DNA of 64,000 nucleotides from Pseudomonas sp. ISL-84 (GTDB lineage: Bacteria; Bacillota; Bacilli; Bacillales; Cytobacillaceae): the NCBI GenBank assembly GCA_018613035.1, contig JAGGRA010000030.1:1-64000 (forward strand). Direction: 5' to 3'. A program made the translations under genes and the position numbers. Below, piece after piece: positions 1 to 8,904 of the stretch. The notes under the pieces are model-generated. The model did not search any database. It was given only the letters and a program-made list of their open reading frames with translations, and had not been told where the DNA came from. Position 1 is the first letter of the stretch. The number at the start of each line of letters is the position of its first letter.

Positions 1-16
1 AACAGATGCAAGGCCA

Positions 17-30
17 GTGGGCCAGGCACC
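17..30 (+). repeat. GGGGTCAGGCACC-type repeat end
   Basis: A copy of the window-wide motif, reading GTGGGCCAGGCACC. It is preceded by GCAAGGCCA, the same wording found before the copy at 20261, so this is the end of a type-B structured element whose body lies off the left edge. Confidence 0.6.
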
Positions 31-43
31 TATCTTCAAAAAA

Positions 44-68
44 AGAGAAGTGCGGCTAACACTTCTCT
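44..68. terminator. Hairpin downstream of galT
   Basis: AGAGAAGTG and CACTTCTCT form a perfect 9-bp stem with a short loop. It follows the repeat end at 17-30. It could end transcription from either side, but it lacks a long T run, so terminator function is only inferred. Confidence 0.35.
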
Positions 69-123
69 CCAGCAGCCTCTATCATCAGGTTGGCTGTTGT
101 TAAACTATATTTTCACTTTTGAG

Positions 124-165
124 AACCACCCTTTTGCTTGCGACGGCGCGGGGTGGTTTTCTTGT
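124..165 (+). terminator. Hairpin with T-rich tail
   Basis: AACCACCC pairs with GGGTGGTT across a 19-base loop, and the plus strand continues TTCTTGTT. This looks like a terminator for plus-strand transcription, probably from a gene off the left edge. Confidence 0.35.
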
Positions 166-179
166 TGTCTAGTACGTCC

Positions 180-224
180 TTTTGAAAGGTGTGTACAGCA
201 ATCTAAGCACAACACCTTTCAAAA
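180..224. terminator. 13-bp perfect hairpin after galT
   Basis: TTTTGAAAGGTGT pairs perfectly with ACACCTTTCAAAA. It lies about 40 bases beyond the galT stop on the minus strand and is the most likely 3' boundary of the gal operon transcript. The T run after the stem is weak, so it may serve for mRNA 3'-end stability rather than strict termination. Confidence 0.45.
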
Positions 225-265
225 CACGCAGGGGCCGGAGAAATCCCTTAATAAAAAATTGCCTT

Positions 266-1813
266 TTAGATAAATTGCGATAAATGACTAGATTCCTTAT
301 TTAAGGTTTGAATAAACTTTAGAAAGGCCTTCTGTCCTTGCTCATCTCTTTTAAAAACTCCTGCATGTTCGAGAATTTTTAAGAATGTCCGCCCTACCTC
401 TTCTTTTAAGATCTCGGGACAATTTAGTTCAGTGAAATTCACGTATTTTTTCTTTAAGTCTTGAGCCCAGTCTATATGCTTCACAATCTCTTTATTTCCT
501 TGAATGGCATCCATGTAATGGCTTTGTGTTAAGCAATTGGCCAACTGCCTTAATTCTTCATATAATCTTCCTGGAAGTACAGCTAAGCCCATCACTTCTA
601 TTAATCCTATATTTTCTTTTTTGATATGATGAACCTCTTGGTGGGGGTGGAAAATTCCCAGTGGATGCTCATCACTGGTACGGTTATTTCGCAAGACAAG
701 GTCAAGGTCAAATAAGTTGCCGTTCCTTCTTGCTATCGGTGTGATCGTATTATGTGGGATGCCATCCGTAAAGGCCCGAATTCCTGCTGACTCATCGGTA
801 TAAGCTCTCCAGCTATTAAAAATATGGTTCGCAGCCTCAGCCAGTTCCTGCCGATTATGGCTTTGTATTCTTATCACCGACATGGGCCACTTTACAATTC
901 CAGCTGTTACGTTTTTATGCGGAAGGGTAAATTTTTTCTCCATGTCTGCATGCGCCATCGGAAAATGGTGATATCCGCCTTGAAAATGATCATGGCTTAA
1001 TATGGAGCCGCCAACAATGGGAAGGTCCGCATTAGATCCTAGAAAATAATGTGGAAATAGGTCTACAAACTCGAGTAATCGTTCAAAAGTCTTTTTTGAA
1101 ATCTTCATAGGGTCATGCTCACCCTTAAACACAATGGCATGTTCATTGTAGTAAACATACGGGGAAAACTGAAGAAACCATTGCTCATTCGTTAATTCAA
1201 GAGGGATGATCCGCAAATTTTGTCTTGCAGGATGATTCACTCTCCCTGCATATCCCACATTTTCTTTGCAGAGAAGACACTCCGGATAGGAGTGATGAGT
1301 TAGTGTTTTTGCTGCTTCAATTGCTTTTGGATCTTTTTCAGGCTTGGAAAGATTGATGGTCATTTCCAGGTCGCCATATTCAGTGTGGGTAAACCAATGT
1401 TCATTCTTTGCAATCCGATCTTTCCTGATATAGTGAACTTCCTGGGAGAATTGGTAAAAAGCCTCCGTTGCTGAAGCTGGACCCGTTCCCTTATACCGTG
1501 AATAGAAATCCCGGATAAATTCAGATGGTCTGGCAGCAAAACATCCCATGATTTTCGTATCCAATAAATCCCGGTAGGTGACCGTATTTTCTTTAAGAGA
1601 ATGGTTCTCTGCAGCCCAGTCCAGGATCATCTCCAGAATTTCCGCAGGTGAATCCAGCGTTTCCTCCTCGACCTCCACTTTTTCACACTCACTAATCTGC
1701 AAAACATCATAAATCAAGTTACGTGTAAAATCAGTATCCCACTTTGTAATCAGCTTTTTCTGTAAACCATATTGCAGTAAACGTTCTATTTGAAGGTGGA
1801 TCGAAACATTCAA
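266..1813 (-). CDS. galT: UDP-glucose--hexose-1-phosphate uridylyltransferase (GalT, class 2)
   Basis: Cytoplasmic Leloir-pathway enzyme that moves UMP from UDP-glucose to galactose-1-phosphate, giving UDP-galactose and glucose-1-phosphate. The length of about 515 residues and the active-site segment SHDHFQGGYHHFP near residue 280 are typical of the longer Gram-positive GalT family rather than the short HPHGQ enzymes. A CLLC cysteine pair near residue 183 and the HNTITPIARR segment also fit. The TTG at 1813 is chosen because AAGGGGG lies 8 bases upstream; the GTG at 1822 sits directly against that Shine-Dalgarno. It is the last gene of the alpha-galactoside operon, 16 bases after galE, and a hairpin follows. 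Confidence 0.93.
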   Translation of the reverse strand: MNVSIHLQIERLLQYGLQKKLITKWDTDFTRNLIYDVLQISECEKVEVEEETLDSPAEILEMILDWAAENHSLKENTVTYRDLLDTKIMGCFAARPSEFIRDFYSRYKGTGPASATEAFYQFSQEVHYIRKDRIAKNEHWFTHTEYGDLEMTINLSKPEKDPKAIEAAKTLTHHSYPECLLCKENVGYAGRVNHPARQNLRIIPLELTNEQWFLQFSPYVYYNEHAIVFKGEHDPMKISKKTFERLLEFVDLFPHYFLGSNADLPIVGGSILSHDHFQGGYHHFPMAHADMEKKFTLPHKNVTAGIVKWPMSVIRIQSHNRQELAEAANHIFNSWRAYTDESAGIRAFTDGIPHNTITPIARRNGNLFDLDLVLRNNRTSDEHPLGIFHPHQEVHHIKKENIGLIEVMGLAVLPGRLYEELRQLANCLTQSHYMDAIQGNKEIVKHIDWAQDLKKKYVNFTELNCPEILKEEVGRTFLKILEHAGVFKRDEQGQKAFLKFIQTLNKESSHLSQFI

Positions 1814-1829
1814 GAAAGACACCCCCTTT

Positions 1830-2837
1830 TTAAATTTGCTTATTCAATACATCCTTATAACCGTTCGGATGGTTTACATGCCATTTCCAAGCGCTTTGTA
1901 TTATCGCTTCTAAAGAGGAATAATTAGGCTTCCATTCCAGTTCATCCATTGCTTTTTTTGAAGACGCGACAAGCTTTGATGGGTCTCCTGCTCTTCGGGG
2001 TGCTACCTCTTCTGGGATATCTTTTCCCGTTACCTTCCGTGCGGTTTCTATAACTTCCCTTACGCTAAATCCGTTTCCATTTCCTAAGTTATAGGTTTCG
2101 CTTTTATTCAATTCACGCAGTTTTTCAAGTGCCAGAATATGAGCATTCGCTAAATCGGTAACGTGGATATAATCTCTGATGCATGTTCCATCATAAGAAT
2201 CATAATCATCACCGTACACTAGAATTTTTTCACGCTGGCCTAACGCTACTTGAAGAACAAGAGGAATTAAGTGTGTCTCCGGATTATGATCTTCTCCGAT
2301 TTCCTCTGACATATGGGCTCCGGCCACATTAAAATAGCGCAAAATGATCGATTTGATCCCATAGGCTTCATCTGACCATTTCAGCATTTTCTCAATCGCT
2401 AGTTTTGTCTCTCCATAAGGATTGGTTGGAATGGCTGGATCCGTCTCTAAAATAGGAAAGCGTTTTGGCTCGCCATATACGGCTGCAGTTGAGGAAAAAA
2501 CAATTTTTTTCACACTGTGTTTTTGCATAGCCTTTAGGAGACATAAAGTTCCATAAACATTATTTTCGTAAAACTTTAATGGATCTTTTACACTCTCACC
2601 CACTAATGAGTCTGCTGCAAAGTGAACAACAGCTTCAATAGTATGTTCCGAAAAAATATCATCTAACAATTGCGGGTCCCGTATATCCCCACGATAGAGA
2701 ACCGCCTCTTTTAATACAGCTCCAGAATGCCCTGTTTGGAAATTATCAACGATAATTACTTTTTCGCCTCTTGCTAATAACTCAGCTACCGTATGACTTC
2801 CAATATAACCTGCACCGCCACATACTAAAATAGCCAT
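1830..2837 (-). CDS. galE: UDP-glucose 4-epimerase (GalE)
   Basis: Interconverts UDP-galactose and UDP-glucose with bound NAD, regenerating the UDP-glucose used by GalT. It is a short-chain dehydrogenase-type epimerase: the Rossmann motif GGAGYIGSH is at the N terminus, the serine segment FSSTAAVYG is present, and the catalytic Tyr-Lys pair lies in PYGETK. The ATG at 2837 has AAGGTGG at good spacing, so the four residues before it are probably not translated. It sits between galK and galT in one operon. A second galE lies at 49323, next to the polysaccharide cluster, so this copy most likely serves catabolism. Confidence 0.95.
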   Translation of the reverse strand: MAILVCGGAGYIGSHTVAELLARGEKVIIVDNFQTGHSGAVLKEAVLYRGDIRDPQLLDDIFSEHTIEAVVHFAADSLVGESVKDPLKFYENNVYGTLCLLKAMQKHSVKKIVFSSTAAVYGEPKRFPILETDPAIPTNPYGETKLAIEKMLKWSDEAYGIKSIILRYFNVAGAHMSEEIGEDHNPETHLIPLVLQVALGQREKILVYGDDYDSYDGTCIRDYIHVTDLANAHILALEKLRELNKSETYNLGNGNGFSVREVIETARKVTGKDIPEEVAPRRAGDPSKLVASSKKAMDELEWKPNYSSLEAIIQSAWKWHVNHPNGYKDVLNKQI

Positions 2838-2850
2838 TTCCCTCACCACC

Positions 2851-4029
2851 TTACATCACTTGTTCAGAAATTTCCCTGGCACCGTCTCCGATATCAACCG
2901 TGTAAAAATCGGCTGTTACCCCTGTTATGTTTTTATATGCCTGACCTACGTGTTCCATAAAAGAATTTAATTTTTCCTTTTTCACCAGGTTAACCGTGCA
3001 CCCGCCAAACCCCGCTCCCGTCATACGTGCACCAACACAGCTTTCTTCCCTCCATGCTGCTTCTACTAAAGTATCCAGTTCAAACCCTGTCACTTCATAG
3101 TCATCCCGCAAAGAAATGTGTGATTGCTTCATAAGCTCCCCAAAGCCCTTTAAATCCCCTGATTCAAGTAATCCGACAGCTTTAAGCGTTCGTCTATTTT
3201 CATAAACCGCATGCTTTGCCCGTCTTTGAATGACTTCACTTTTAATTAAGTGCTTCTTTTCTTCAAACTGTCTTTCATCTAGCTCACCTAATGAGGTAAT
3301 CTTAAGCTCTGACTGTAGTTCCTTAAGGGCAGTGTCACATTCAGCCCGGCGTTCATTGTATTTCGAATCAGCCAGCCCGCGGCTTTTATTCGTATTTGCA
3401 ATAACCAGTACTTCATTTTCCAGCAAAAGCGGACTATACATTTTTTTAAGAGTTTGGCAGTCTAATAAAATGGCATGATCTTTCTTCCCCATCCCAACTG
3501 CATATTGGTCCATAATTCCACAATTCACACCGATAAATTTATTTTCCACCTGCTGGCATAGCTTGACCATGTCAATCATCTCAACATCCAATTCAAACAT
3601 ATTGTTCAATAGGATTGCGGTGGCAAGCTCGATCGATGCAGAAGAAGATAACCCGGCACTATTTGGAATATCACCGTAAAACATGGCATCAAAACCGGTG
3701 GGAATCTCAAGCCCATGATCTTTAAATTCCCGTATGACCCCTTTAGGGTAATTAGCCCAGCTATGGTCTTTTTGATAAGTTAATTCATTCAAGCTGAAGG
3801 TAACTGTACCCGATCCTTCTTTATTTTTTGAGTATAGTCTAACGAACTGATCAGGACGTCTTCTGGCTATAGCATACGTTCCGACACTCAATGCACAAGG
3901 AAACACATGGCCTCCATTATAATCCGTATGTTCACCAATTAAATTAACCCTTCCCGGTGCGAAAAATTTCCGAACCTTTCCGCCACCTCCAAAAAGCTCG
4001 GAAAAATCACTATAGAGCTGTTCTAACAT
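2851..4029 (-). CDS. galK: Galactokinase (GalK)
   Basis: Phosphorylates galactose at C1 using ATP, the first Leloir step, acting on galactose released by the upstream alpha-galactosidase. GHMP-kinase motifs are all visible: GRVNLIGEHTDYNGG near the N terminus (galactokinase signature), the ATP-binding loop IPNSAGLSSSAS, and the C-terminal GARMTGAGFGGC. The ATG at 4029 is preceded by AGAGGTG at good spacing and gives 392 residues, the usual family length. A GTGA-rich gap of 13 bases separates it from galE. The 5' side is separated from the alpha-galactosidase gene by an inserted 247-bp repeat, so its expression may be altered relative to upstream genes. Confidence 0.95.
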   Translation of the reverse strand: MLEQLYSDFSELFGGGGKVRKFFAPGRVNLIGEHTDYNGGHVFPCALSVGTYAIARRRPDQFVRLYSKNKEGSGTVTFSLNELTYQKDHSWANYPKGVIREFKDHGLEIPTGFDAMFYGDIPNSAGLSSSASIELATAILLNNMFELDVEMIDMVKLCQQVENKFIGVNCGIMDQYAVGMGKKDHAILLDCQTLKKMYSPLLLENEVLVIANTNKSRGLADSKYNERRAECDTALKELQSELKITSLGELDERQFEEKKHLIKSEVIQRRAKHAVYENRRTLKAVGLLESGDLKGFGELMKQSHISLRDDYEVTGFELDTLVEAAWREESCVGARMTGAGFGGCTVNLVKKEKLNSFMEHVGQAYKNITGVTADFYTVDIGDGAREISEQVM

Positions 4030-4109
4030 GACCTTCACCTCTTTATCCCTAAATGGCAAAAATTAAAGTCCAACCCATTTAGAATAGTTGAACCTTAACT
4101 TTTAAAATA

Positions 4110-4356
4110 TTGGCTCTGTTAAATTTGGCTGTTGATTTCCGCTGCAGGCACTCCCTTTCCGCGGGCGGTCCGGGAGCCTCCTCGTCGCTTTGCTCCTGCG
4201 GGGTCTCCCTTTGATCCGCACTCCCGCAGGACTTTGAATAAGCTTCCTTGAGTAACCACCGCACGAAGAAAATGCGAATGCATTTTCGAGGATCTCGTGC
4301 CTTCCGCTCCAATCAACAGGGTGCTAAAAAACAACAATAAGCTATAATAGAGCCAA
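4110..4356. mobile_element. MITE-like repeat with short terminal inverted repeats
   Basis: The ends TTGGCTCT and AGAGCCAA are perfect inverted repeats, and AATA flanks both sides (4106-4109 and 4357-4360) as a possible target duplication. The interior is GC-rich compared with its surroundings, with self-complementary runs such as TTTCCGCGGGCGG and CTCCTGCGGGG. It contains no convincing gene; the two open frames inside it are compositional artefacts. It resembles a GC-rich interspersed repeat I recall from Bacillaceae intergenic regions, but this was not searched. It sits inside the operon, between the alpha-galactosidase and galK. Confidence 0.7.
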
Positions 4357-4361
4357 AATAT

Positions 4362-5684
4362 TTATACGATAGCTCCAGTAAACGAGAGATTTCTGCCTTT
4401 TGTAAATGGCGGCAGATAGGCTTCGTGAGCATCCAATAATTCTTTTGTCATACTCCAGATTTCATCCAGGGATAGAACGGAAGAGGTATGTGGATCAAGC
4501 ATGACCGCCTGATATACATAGTCAATGTTACCTGTCAGGGCAGCTTCAACCGTTAATTGCTGGACATTTATATTTGTCATATTCATAGCTGCCAGGTGCG
4601 GAGGAAGTTCACCTACATGTATAGGCTGGATTCCCCCCTTATTGACAAGGCAAGGCACCTCGACACACGCATTTTGCGGTAAATTTGTAATTAAATTTGT
4701 ATTGAGGACATTTCCCCAAATTTCCCGATTGGTCCCTGTCTCAATGGAATGAATAATAGGTGCACCATATTCATGGCTCTTTTCTCCTTCAAAAGACTCG
4801 CCTCTATCAATCTTTTTCTTCGTTTCAGCAAAACGTTCCAAATTGCGCTCACTGCGGCGAACATATTCATCTATCGGAATATCAAACTGATTAATCAGGC
4901 TATCTCGTTTAATGAAATAAGGGGTATATTCAGACATATGTTCACTGGATTCTGTTACAAAATAATTAAGTCTTCTCATCATTTCAAAGCGAACTTTATC
5001 CTTATTAAAAATCTCTGCCTTTTCCATTGCCTTAAATAACTCTGGATAAATGTCTTTCCCATTTCGTTTTAATTCAAGGAACCAGGCCATATGGTTAATG
5101 CCTGCCACTTTATACTCTAGTTCATTAACAGGAATATTTAGATAGGATGCAAGATCATCGGCTGTGTTTTGAACACTGTGACAAAGCCCCACTGATTTAA
5201 TAGAGGTTGCTTTTTGGATAGCAAGAATGAGCATTGCCATTGGATTGGTGTAGTTTAATAATAAGGCCTCCGGACATACCTCCTCCATATCCCGGCAAAT
5301 ATCCAGCATGACTGGAATGGTTCGAAGAGTCCGGAAGACACCCCCTACTCCAAGCGTGTCAGCAATGGTTTGCTTTAATCCATACTTCTTTGGAATTTCA
5401 AAATCAAGCAAGGTGGCCTCATGCATGCCAACCTGGATTAAGTTCAACACATAATCAGCGTTTTGCAGTGCATACTTCCTATCTAATGAGGCTTCAACAC
5501 TAGCCCCATTCCCGAATTGCAGCACAAGTGTTTCTGCCATTTTTTGTGCCGTTTGCAAACGTTCGGCATTAATATCTGTTAATGAAAATACAGAGTCTTT
5601 TAATTCAGGATAGCTTAATATATCTGTGATTAGGCGCTTGGCGAAAACAACGCTGCCAGCTCCAATAATCGTAATTTTTGGCAT
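4362..5684 (-). CDS. melA: Alpha-galactosidase, glycoside hydrolase family 4
   Basis: Cleaves alpha-1,6-galactosides such as melibiose or raffinose in the cytoplasm. GH4 enzymes use NAD and a divalent metal (usually Mn) and a redox mechanism rather than classical hydrolysis. Seen here: the N-terminal dinucleotide fold [10 protein letters not shown], then NPMAM, the metal-binding cysteine region GLCHSVQ and the histidine region GINHMAWF. The 440-residue length fits. The ATG has AGGGGGA upstream. The galactose made feeds galK-galE-galT downstream, while transport genes lie just upstream with a 19-base gap. GH4 also contains alpha-glucosidases and 6-phospho-glycosidases; the gal context and MelA-like length favour alpha-galactosidase. 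Confidence 0.9.
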   Translation of the reverse strand: MPKITIIGAGSVVFAKRLITDILSYPELKDSVFSLTDINAERLQTAQKMAETLVLQFGNGASVEASLDRKYALQNADYVLNLIQVGMHEATLLDFEIPKKYGLKQTIADTLGVGGVFRTLRTIPVMLDICRDMEEVCPEALLLNYTNPMAMLILAIQKATSIKSVGLCHSVQNTADDLASYLNIPVNELEYKVAGINHMAWFLELKRNGKDIYPELFKAMEKAEIFNKDKVRFEMMRRLNYFVTESSEHMSEYTPYFIKRDSLINQFDIPIDEYVRRSERNLERFAETKKKIDRGESFEGEKSHEYGAPIIHSIETGTNREIWGNVLNTNLITNLPQNACVEVPCLVNKGGIQPIHVGELPPHLAAMNMTNINVQQLTVEAALTGNIDYVYQAVMLDPHTSSVLSLDEIWSMTKELLDAHEAYLPPFTKGRNLSFTGAIV

Positions 5685-5703
5685 AATAAAATCCCCCTAG
5701 TTT

Positions 5704-6591
5704 TTATTCTTTAACTCCCGAGTTAACCATTCCCTTTATAAAGAAACGCTGGAAAGCGAAAAAGACAATGAGCATTGGAATAACTGACAACAGCGTTAAG
5801 GACATTAACTGTGTCCAATTGATAAAATGTTCTCCCTTTAACATGGCTAAACCAAGCTGAACGGTGTACATACTTTCCTCTGAGACCGCAATAAGGGGCC
5901 AGGCAAGCTCATTCCAGCGCCACATAAATGTGAAGATTACCAGCACTCCAATTAATGGTTTAATGTTGGGCAAAATAACCTTCATAAAGATCTTAAATTC
6001 ACCAGCTCCATCGATCCGGGCCGCTTCAATCAGCGAATCTGGAATGTTAAGGATATATTGCCTGGCCAGGAACAAACCAAAAGCCTCCGCTGCTCTGGGT
6101 ACGATTAATCCAGCATAACTATTAATCCAATCCAATTCTTTCAAAATATAAAAATTGGGAATCATGGTGATTTGTACGGGAATCATTAATGTACTTAGAA
6201 CCATCAGGAATAGAAGATTCCTGCCTTTAAATTTATATTTTGCAAAAGCATATCCGGCCAAACAATTGATAAAAACGGTTAAGATCACGGCCAGAATGCT
6301 CACAATAAGTGAGTTTCCGACATACCCCATAAATGGAGCTGCATTCAGTGCATCTGCAAAATTCCCCCATTGTATTTGTTCAGGAATAATGTGAACATCT
6401 TTGGATTGTACTTCTGCCGATGTTTTGAGTGCAGTTGAGAGCATCCAGAAAAACGGAATTAAAAATAAGAAGGCAACAAAACAAAGGACGATAAAGATGA
6501 CTGTATTTTTACCTGCGCCCAACCGCTTTTTTGGCGGGTTCAAAGGTGCTGCTGTTTTTTGAACAGATGATAATTCAATTTGTGTTTTCAA
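5704..6591 (-). CDS. Sugar ABC transporter permease (MsmG/MalG type)
   Basis: One of two membrane subunits of an oligosaccharide importer. Six hydrophobic segments are visible, the first near residues 30-50 after a long polar N terminus. The ATPase-contact EAA loop reads LIEAARIDGAGEFKIFMKVILP. It is of the MalG class, ending RFFIKGMVNSGVKE, a typical C-terminal pattern. It overlaps the upstream permease by four bases (ATGA), indicating translational coupling. No ATPase gene is present in the operon, as is usual in Bacillus, where an MsmX-type ATPase serves several importers. Confidence 0.92.
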   Translation of the reverse strand: MKTQIELSSVQKTAAPLNPPKKRLGAGKNTVIFIVLCFVAFLFLIPFFWMLSTALKTSAEVQSKDVHIIPEQIQWGNFADALNAAPFMGYVGNSLIVSILAVILTVFINCLAGYAFAKYKFKGRNLLFLMVLSTLMIPVQITMIPNFYILKELDWINSYAGLIVPRAAEAFGLFLARQYILNIPDSLIEAARIDGAGEFKIFMKVILPNIKPLIGVLVIFTFMWRWNELAWPLIAVSEESMYTVQLGLAMLKGEHFINWTQLMSLTLLSVIPMLIVFFAFQRFFIKGMVNSGVKE

Positions 6592-7472
6592 TCCTTCTCC
6601 CTCCCCAATCTAAGCTGGACCGCCGTCAATCCCATTATGATAAAGAAGAAGATGGTACCGATTGCTGATGCATACCCCATTTGACCTTCTTCAAATGCCT
6701 TTTGATAAATGTATTGGACAAGGACAGTTGTTGAAAATCCTGGTCCGCCATTCGTCATTGTGTAAATGAGGTCAAACACCATAAAGCCATGAATAACTTC
6801 CATTACAATAATGAACGTGGTAGTTGGCTTAATCATTGGGATTGTTACACTCCAAAATTTCTGCCAGCCATTCGCTCCATCAATCGAAGCTGCCTCATAT
6901 AGTTCATCTGGGATTGCCTGAAGGCCAGAAAGATAAATAACGAGGCAATAGCCAATTCTCAGCCACAGCGTTGTAATGATCACAGCAGGCATGGCCCATG
7001 TCGTTGAGGTGAGCCAGCTAACACCCTCAATCCCGAATTTTGATAATATTTCATTAAATAGACCGTAATTAGGGTTAAACATCCATGACCAAATCAATCC
7101 TGCGGCAACCATCGATACAACTACAGGAGCAAAGAATATAGCCCGAAAAAAACTGCGCAGGGGAATCTTACGGTTAAGTAAGATTGCCCCAAGTAAACCG
7201 AATGCGGCACTAAAGGGGACAGTGCCAGCCGTATAATAAACTGTATTTCCCAGCGAGGTCCAAAACACCTGATCAGAAAAAAGCTTAGTGTAGTTTTCTA
7301 ATGCAATAAATTGGGGTTTCCCCAATATTCCCCATTCATGAAAACTAATATAAAAGGTAAAGAATATCGGGATTATCATAAATGTCAAAAACAAAAGGAT
7401 ATTCGGTGTAATAAATATATAGGGTGCTATTTTTTGAGAACGCTTCTGATACCACCTGGCTATCGTTGACAC
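6588..7472 (-). CDS. Sugar ABC transporter permease (MsmF/MalF type)
   Basis: The second membrane subunit of the alpha-galactoside importer. It has a short polar N terminus, six transmembrane segments and an EAA loop LYEAASIDGANGWQKFWSVTIP. The GTG at 7472 is preferred because GGGAGGGG lies five bases before it; an alternative TTG at 7490 would place the ribosome site inside the gene. It follows the binding-protein gene by about 28 bases and overlaps the next permease by four bases. The likely substrates are melibiose, raffinose or stachyose, inferred from the adjacent GH4 enzyme and galKET. Confidence 0.9.
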   Translation of the reverse strand: MSTIARWYQKRSQKIAPYIFITPNILLFLTFMIIPIFFTFYISFHEWGILGKPQFIALENYTKLFSDQVFWTSLGNTVYYTAGTVPFSAAFGLLGAILLNRKIPLRSFFRAIFFAPVVVSMVAAGLIWSWMFNPNYGLFNEILSKFGIEGVSWLTSTTWAMPAVIITTLWLRIGYCLVIYLSGLQAIPDELYEAASIDGANGWQKFWSVTIPMIKPTTTFIIVMEVIHGFMVFDLIYTMTNGGPGFSTTVLVQYIYQKAFEEGQMGYASAIGTIFFFIIMGLTAVQLRLGREKD

Positions 7473-7500
7473 TGTCACCCCTCCCTTCAATGTTTAAAAA

Positions 7501-8817
7501 TTACTCCAGAATACTATTAATTTTACTGTTTAACTCTTTTGCCGCTTCCTCAGGCGTCATATCAGAGATGAACAGCTGCTCTAATGTATCTGCTAATGCT
7601 GCATTTAGACTTGCAAATTCAGTAGATGTAACCGTTTTGGCCAACTCTTCCGGAACAGTCTGAGATTGTTCAATAAATACATTCATCATTTCCGGTTCTT
7701 GAAGCTGGTAATTAAAGTTATCAATATCTGTTCTGCCAGGCAGGAATAATCCTTTTTCTACAAATGTTTTCATGTTTTCCTTTTCACCCATAAATGCGAG
7801 GAATTTCTGAGCTGCCTCTGAATGCTTTGTATTTCCAGGTATAGCCAATCCATTCCCGCCCAAGTCGGATGCTGCTGACTCCTTCATAGGCATGTAGGTA
7901 GCTCCCCACTCAAAATCTTTCATATCTGCTTCAAATTTAGGAATCATCCAGTTACCAGTTACAAATAAACCGGCATTACCTGAAGTAAATAGCATGTTAT
8001 AGTCCTCGGAACCTTTCATGCTGTTTCCTTCTGACATATAATTTTTATACATATCTTTTAAGAATGTCAGCGTTTCGATTGCTTCTGGTGTTTCAAGATT
8101 CCCCTGCTTCAAATCCTCCGTTAATAAAGATGAACCATTTTGGTGTAAGAACGGCAATGAGCGGTAAGCTGAACTTGCTGCCCAGTTAAACGCAACCCCA
8201 TGCGGAGCTAAACCTTCATCTTTAATTCTTTTTGCTATATTTAAAAACTCTTCCCAAGTCCATGCATCTTCTATTTTTTCAGGAGCTTTAATTCCCAGTT
8301 GATCTAAGTATGTTTTGTTATAAAAAACACCGAGAGTATCTGTATGGTGTGGAAGGCCATATATTTTATCCTCGAATGTAACCGCTGTCATAAGACTTGA
8401 ATTAAATTTATCTTTTTCAGCAGAGAATAAATCAGTAACGTCTAAAAGGGCTCCTTGACTAGCAAATTCACCAATTTTTTGGTACTGTACACGGAATACA
8501 TCCGGCGAATCATCTGCTGCAATACGTGTTTGCAGCTTAGGGTAATAATCACCATTTGAAGGTGATGGAACTTGGCTTGCCTTTACTTTAATTCCTGGAT
8601 TCTCAGATTCAAATTTAGCAATTAACTCTTTAAAAGCTGTCTCTTCTCCTCCAGCGGCTGCCCAATATACAAACTCAATTGTTTCTCCTGTATCTCCAGC
8701 TTTTTCATTGTCTTCTTCACTATTACTGGCTTTTTCTTTTGGAGCTGCACAACCTGCAATTAAGGACATAACCAGGGCTAAACACAAAAAGCACGCAAAC
8801 TGTTTAACATTCTTCAT
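7501..8817 (-). CDS. Sugar-binding lipoprotein of ABC transporter (MsmE type)
   Basis: Extracellular solute-binding protein, family 1. It has a lysine-containing N terminus, a hydrophobic stretch and the lipobox LIAGC, so it should be anchored to the outer face of the membrane by a lipidated cysteine near residue 23. A low-complexity acidic linker follows, then the mature domain with the family pattern FVYWAAAGGEE and a WTWEEF segment. The length of 438 residues is normal. It is the first structural gene after the regulator and should deliver alpha-galactosides to the two permeases that follow. Confidence 0.92.
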   Translation of the reverse strand: MKNVKQFACFLCLALVMSLIAGCAAPKEKASNSEEDNEKAGDTGETIEFVYWAAAGGEETAFKELIAKFESENPGIKVKASQVPSPSNGDYYPKLQTRIAADDSPDVFRVQYQKIGEFASQGALLDVTDLFSAEKDKFNSSLMTAVTFEDKIYGLPHHTDTLGVFYNKTYLDQLGIKAPEKIEDAWTWEEFLNIAKRIKDEGLAPHGVAFNWAASSAYRSLPFLHQNGSSLLTEDLKQGNLETPEAIETLTFLKDMYKNYMSEGNSMKGSEDYNMLFTSGNAGLFVTGNWMIPKFEADMKDFEWGATYMPMKESAASDLGGNGLAIPGNTKHSEAAQKFLAFMGEKENMKTFVEKGLFLPGRTDIDNFNYQLQEPEMMNVFIEQSQTVPEELAKTVTSTEFASLNAALADTLEQLFISDMTPEEAAKELNSKINSILE

Positions 8818-8904
8818 TAATCAAGACTCCCCCTAAATTTTATTGTATAGGAACGCTCAGATATTAAGTCCTTGTCCTCCTTTCTGAAATTGTCATTATA
8901 TTAA

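Noticed and set aside
4079-4337. Two overlapping minus-strand open frames of 72-77 codons
   Set aside because: They lie inside the GC-rich MITE-like repeat, have no ribosome site and low-complexity composition.
8818-8904. Possible catabolite-repression (cre) site AACGCTCAGA upstream of the binding-protein gene
   Set aside because: It matches too few positions of the cre consensus to be reported as a site.
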